Source: Rhizobacter sp. (lineage in GTDB: Bacteria; Pseudomonadota; Gammaproteobacteria; Burkholderiales; Burkholderiaceae_C). From it: a stretch of 64,000 nt of DNA. The translations under genes were made by a program, and so were the position numbers. This document shows positions 61,555-64,000 of the stretch, in pieces. Under the pieces are notes generated by a model, which was not told the DNA's origin, ran no database searches, and saw only the letters and a list, made by a program, of their open reading frames with translations. The stretch spans positions 3,100,001 to 3,164,000 of the forward strand of contig JAHBZQ010000001.1 in the NCBI GenBank assembly GCA_019635355.1. The letters run 5' to 3'. Within the stretch, counting starts at the first letter, position 1. Every line of letters begins with the position of its first letter.

Positions 61555-63666
61555 CTACTTCTTCGGCCGGATCGAATCCGGCACGCCCTGGATGAAGGCC
61601 TTCAGCTTCGGGATGTCTTCGGGCTTCAGCCGGCCGGTGAAGTCGGGCATGCCACGCTCCTTGGCCGCGCCGCCGAGCACGTAGGCCTCGAGGTTGTTGA
61701 TCACGTCGGGGTGCGAGTAGCCAAGGTTGGGGATGTTGCCGCCTCGGTCGACGCCCGGCACGCCGTGACAGAGCACGCAGCTCGCCACATACAGGCCCTG
61801 CCCTTCGGGCACCTGCTTGGGGTCGTAGGCCACGCCTTGCAGCAGCGCGTTCATCTTCACCTGCGCCATCTCGGGCATCGGGTTCTTCGCCCCCACCGCG
61901 AAGGTGTAGACCGTGCCCGGGCCGACCTTGTCGCTGGCGCGCTGGGAGACGCCGTAGGAGCCGCCCCAGCCGACCGCGATCGACACGTACTGCTTGCCGT
62001 CGACCATGTAGGTGCTGGGCGCGGCGATCACGCCCGTGCCGGTGGGCGTTTCCCAGAGCTTCTCGCCGGTCTTGGCATTGAAGGCCATGAAGCGGCCCTC
62101 GGCCGTGCCCTGGAAGACGAGGTTGCCGGCGGTGGCGAGCGTGCCGCCATTCCACGGCGACACATGCTCATGCCGCCAGGCTTCCTTCTGCTGGATCGGG
62201 TCCCACGCGAGCAGGCGGCCGAAGGGCTTGCTGGTGGCGGGCACCGCGCCGATGAACATCGCGGTGTTCCAGCCCTGGTTGGAGCCGGGCACGCCGAGCG
62301 TCATCTCGTTGAACTTGTAGTTCTTGTTGTCCATCAGCGTGAGCGGGATGTTCTGCGCCGGCAGGTAGACGAGGCCCGTCTTGGGGCTGAACGACATCGG
62401 GTGCCAGTTGTGCGCGCCCAGCGGGCCGGGGATGCTGTCGTAGCCCTTGTCGGGGCTGCGCGCGATTGCGGTCTCGATGGGGAAGCCTTTCTCGTCGTAG
62501 CCGGTGGCCCAGTTCACGTCGACGAAATTCTTCGCGCTGATGAACTTGCCGTTGGTGCGGTCGATGACGAAGAAGAAGCCGTTCTTCGGGGCGTGCAGGA
62601 TCACCTTGCGCGTCTTGCCGCCGAGCTGGATGTCGGCCAGGATCATCGGCTGGGTGGAGGTGTAGTCCCAGTTGTCGCCCGGGGTCTCCTGGTAGTGCCA
62701 CACGTACTTGCCGGTGTCGGGGTTGATCGCGACGATGGAGGCGAGGAAGAGGTTGTCGCCGCCGCCCGGGCTGCGCTTGGCGCGCGACCACGGCGAGCCG
62801 TTGCCGGTGCCGATGTAGAGCAGGTTGAGCTTGGGGTCGAAGGTGATGCTGTCCCACACCGTGCCGCCGCCGCCGGCTTCCCAGTACTTGTTGCTCGGGT
62901 CCCAGGTCTTGGCGGCGCGGGCCAGCGCTTCGTTCTCATACGGCTTGGCCGGGTCGCCCGGCACGGTGAAGAAGCGCCACTTCTCGGCGCCGGTCTCGGC
63001 GTCATACGCGGTGATGTAGCCGCGCACGCCGTACTCGGCGCCGCCGTTGCCGATGATCACCATGCCCTTGAACACTCTTGGCGCGCCGGTGATCGTGTAG
63101 GGGCGCTTGCGGTCGATGGAGGTGTCTTTCTCCCACACCAGCTTGCCGGTGGCGGCATCGAGTGCGATCAGGCGTGCGTCGAACGAGCCGACGTAGACCT
63201 TGCCCTTGTAGAGCGCCACGCCGCGGTTGACCACGTCGCAGCAGCCCTTGACGCCCACCTCGCGCGGCACCTTGGGGTCATACGTCCAGAGGCGCTTGCC
63301 GGTGCGCACGTCGATCGCGTGCACCACGCTCCACGAGGCGGTGACGTACATGATCCCGTCGACCACCAGCGGCGTGGCTTCCACACCGCGCGTGGATTCG
63401 AGGTTGTAGCTCCAGACGAGGCCGAGCTCCTTGACGTTCTTCTCGTTGATCTGGTCCAGCTTGCTGAAGCGCGTCTCGGCGTAGTCGAGGCCGTAGCTCG
63501 GCCAGTCGCGCGTGGTGGTGTTGTTGGCGATGGCCTTGCCGTCGATGCGCGAGGTGACGGCGCGGATGTGCGCTTCCGAGCCCTTGGCCGGGGCTTGTGC
63601 GTGCGCGGCCAGGGGCACGGCGGCGCCCACGGCCACGGCGAGCATGGCGATCCAGTGCTTCTTCAT
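61555..63666 (-). CDS. PQQ-dependent alcohol dehydrogenase with cytochrome c domain (quinohaemoprotein)
   Basis: Encodes 703 residues. Signal peptide (1-23); eight-bladed PQQ propeller with the vicinal disulfide Cys142-Cys143 (KGCCDVVNRG) and tryptophan-docking repeats (AIDVRTGKRLWTYD, ALDAATGKLVWEK, AWDPIQQKEAWRHE). The C-terminal cytochrome c domain has CVLCH (630-634) and a Met in ERGMPDF. Such enzymes oxidise alcohols in the periplasm and pass electrons to cytochrome. PQQ biosynthesis genes are not in the window. It diverges from a flavoprotein gene at 63884. Confidence 0.94.
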   Translation of the reverse strand: MKKHWIAMLAVAVGAAVPLAAHAQAPAKGSEAHIRAVTSRIDGKAIANNTTTRDWPSYGLDYAETRFSKLDQINEKNVKELGLVWSYNLESTRGVEATPLVVDGIMYVTASWSVVHAIDVRTGKRLWTYDPKVPREVGVKGCCDVVNRGVALYKGKVYVGSFDARLIALDAATGKLVWEKDTSIDRKRPYTITGAPRVFKGMVIIGNGGAEYGVRGYITAYDAETGAEKWRFFTVPGDPAKPYENEALARAAKTWDPSNKYWEAGGGGTVWDSITFDPKLNLLYIGTGNGSPWSRAKRSPGGGDNLFLASIVAINPDTGKYVWHYQETPGDNWDYTSTQPMILADIQLGGKTRKVILHAPKNGFFFVIDRTNGKFISAKNFVDVNWATGYDEKGFPIETAIARSPDKGYDSIPGPLGAHNWHPMSFSPKTGLVYLPAQNIPLTLMDNKNYKFNEMTLGVPGSNQGWNTAMFIGAVPATSKPFGRLLAWDPIQQKEAWRHEHVSPWNGGTLATAGNLVFQGTAEGRFMAFNAKTGEKLWETPTGTGVIAAPSTYMVDGKQYVSIAVGWGGSYGVSQRASDKVGPGTVYTFAVGAKNPMPEMAQVKMNALLQGVAYDPKQVPEGQGLYVASCVLCHGVPGVDRGGNIPNLGYSHPDVINNLEAYVLGGAAKERGMPDFTGRLKPEDIPKLKAFIQGVPDSIRPKK

Positions 63667-63883
63667 GCGGGAGGTCTCCTGTGTGATTCGAGGCTGGCCG
63701 GCTGGGCGCCGCCATCCGTCCCTGCATCGAGTCGGCAGGGTGTCGATGGATCATCAGGAGATCGCAGATCGATCACAACAAGGTGTTTTCCCGCAAGCCT
63801 GAAGCCTCTTGCTGCGGTGGTGTCGCACCGCGTGCGCCAGCCTGTCACACGGGTGGGCGAAAGCGGCCCGCTATGCTTGCCGG

Positions 63884-64000
63884 ATGAACTTGACCCTGGC
63901 CCAACTCCCCGAGCGCTGCGAGGTGCTGGTGGTGGGCGCCGGCCCCGCCGGCAGTGCTGCCGCCACCGCGCTTGCGCGGGCCGGCAAAGACGTGGTGCTG
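63884..64000 (+). CDS. FAD-dependent oxidoreductase, start only
   Basis: The first 39 codons read MNLTLAQLPERCEVLVVGAG, then PAGSAAATALARAGKDVVL. GAGPAGS is the FAD/NAD Rossmann GxGxxG motif. The gene continues beyond the window edge. The pattern, with a short leader before the fingerprint, is as in geranylgeranyl reductase- or halogenase-type flavoproteins, but too little is visible to decide. It diverges from the PQQ dehydrogenase with a 217-base gap. Confidence 0.8.
   Translation, partial: MNLTLAQLPERCEVLVVGAGPAGSAAATALARAGKDVVL

Overview
The window is about 64 kb of high-GC DNA from a betaproteobacterium of the order Burkholderiales, most likely the Leptothrix/Rubrivivax/Roseateles side of the order. 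The evidence is the gene neighbourhoods (fur beside bamE-dapB-exbB-exbD, hpf-ptsN-hprK, argS-SPOR-dsbA, lptA-lptB-rpoN), the protein sequences, and frequent GTG/TTG starts. It is mostly ordinary chromosome. No tRNA, rRNA, CRISPR array, phage or insertion sequence was seen.

Region by region. 1-4.5 kb: the end of a short-chain dehydrogenase, an NTF2-like protein, ubiG, a DCC-family thiol protein, an ArsR regulator, an exported hydratase-like protein and corA. 5-13 kb: hpf, ptsN, hprK; fur diverging from bamE-dapB-exbB-exbD; a cupredoxin gene coupled to a GGDEF/EAL protein. 13-20 kb: mnmA, an orphan TRAP binding protein, an FMN riboswitch with ribB, a merR-thioesterase-thioesterase operon beside a candidate operator, an FKBP isomerase, small unknowns and a Nudix hydrolase. 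20-32 kb: the pntAA-panD-pntAB-pntB operon, an acyl-CoA ligase, rsmE, an MFS carrier, and hscC with a membrane J-like partner. 32-41 kb (mainly minus strand): an rlmL-like methyltransferase, rpoN, lptB, lptA, dsbA, a SPOR protein, argS and a protein kinase with a cyclic-nucleotide-binding-like domain. 41-45 kb: psiF-like gene, LysR regulator and glcB. 45-54 kb: two tandem lipase/foldase pairs, a two-component system, a patatin and a DHA2 transporter. 54-64 kb: an IorAB-type molybdenum hydroxylase, a tiny basic protein, a GH62/GH10 arabinoxylan pair, an orphan STN-PilP protein, a PQQ-cytochrome dehydrogenase and the start of a flavoprotein.

The strongest candidate for something undescribed lies between glcB and the first lipase. 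Two large nested-hairpin elements (44844-44947 and 44993-45105) sit in opposite orientation. Their internal-loop sequences are almost identical, while their paired arms differ but remain perfectly complementary. That pattern points to a structured, selected or mobile DNA/RNA element. Other points of interest are a second foldase that is short, lipoprotein-like and carries a degenerate signature motif; panD inside the transhydrogenase operon; an Hsp70 next to a J-domain that has RPD instead of HPD; and a pilus-assembly-like PilP domain with no pilus genes nearby.
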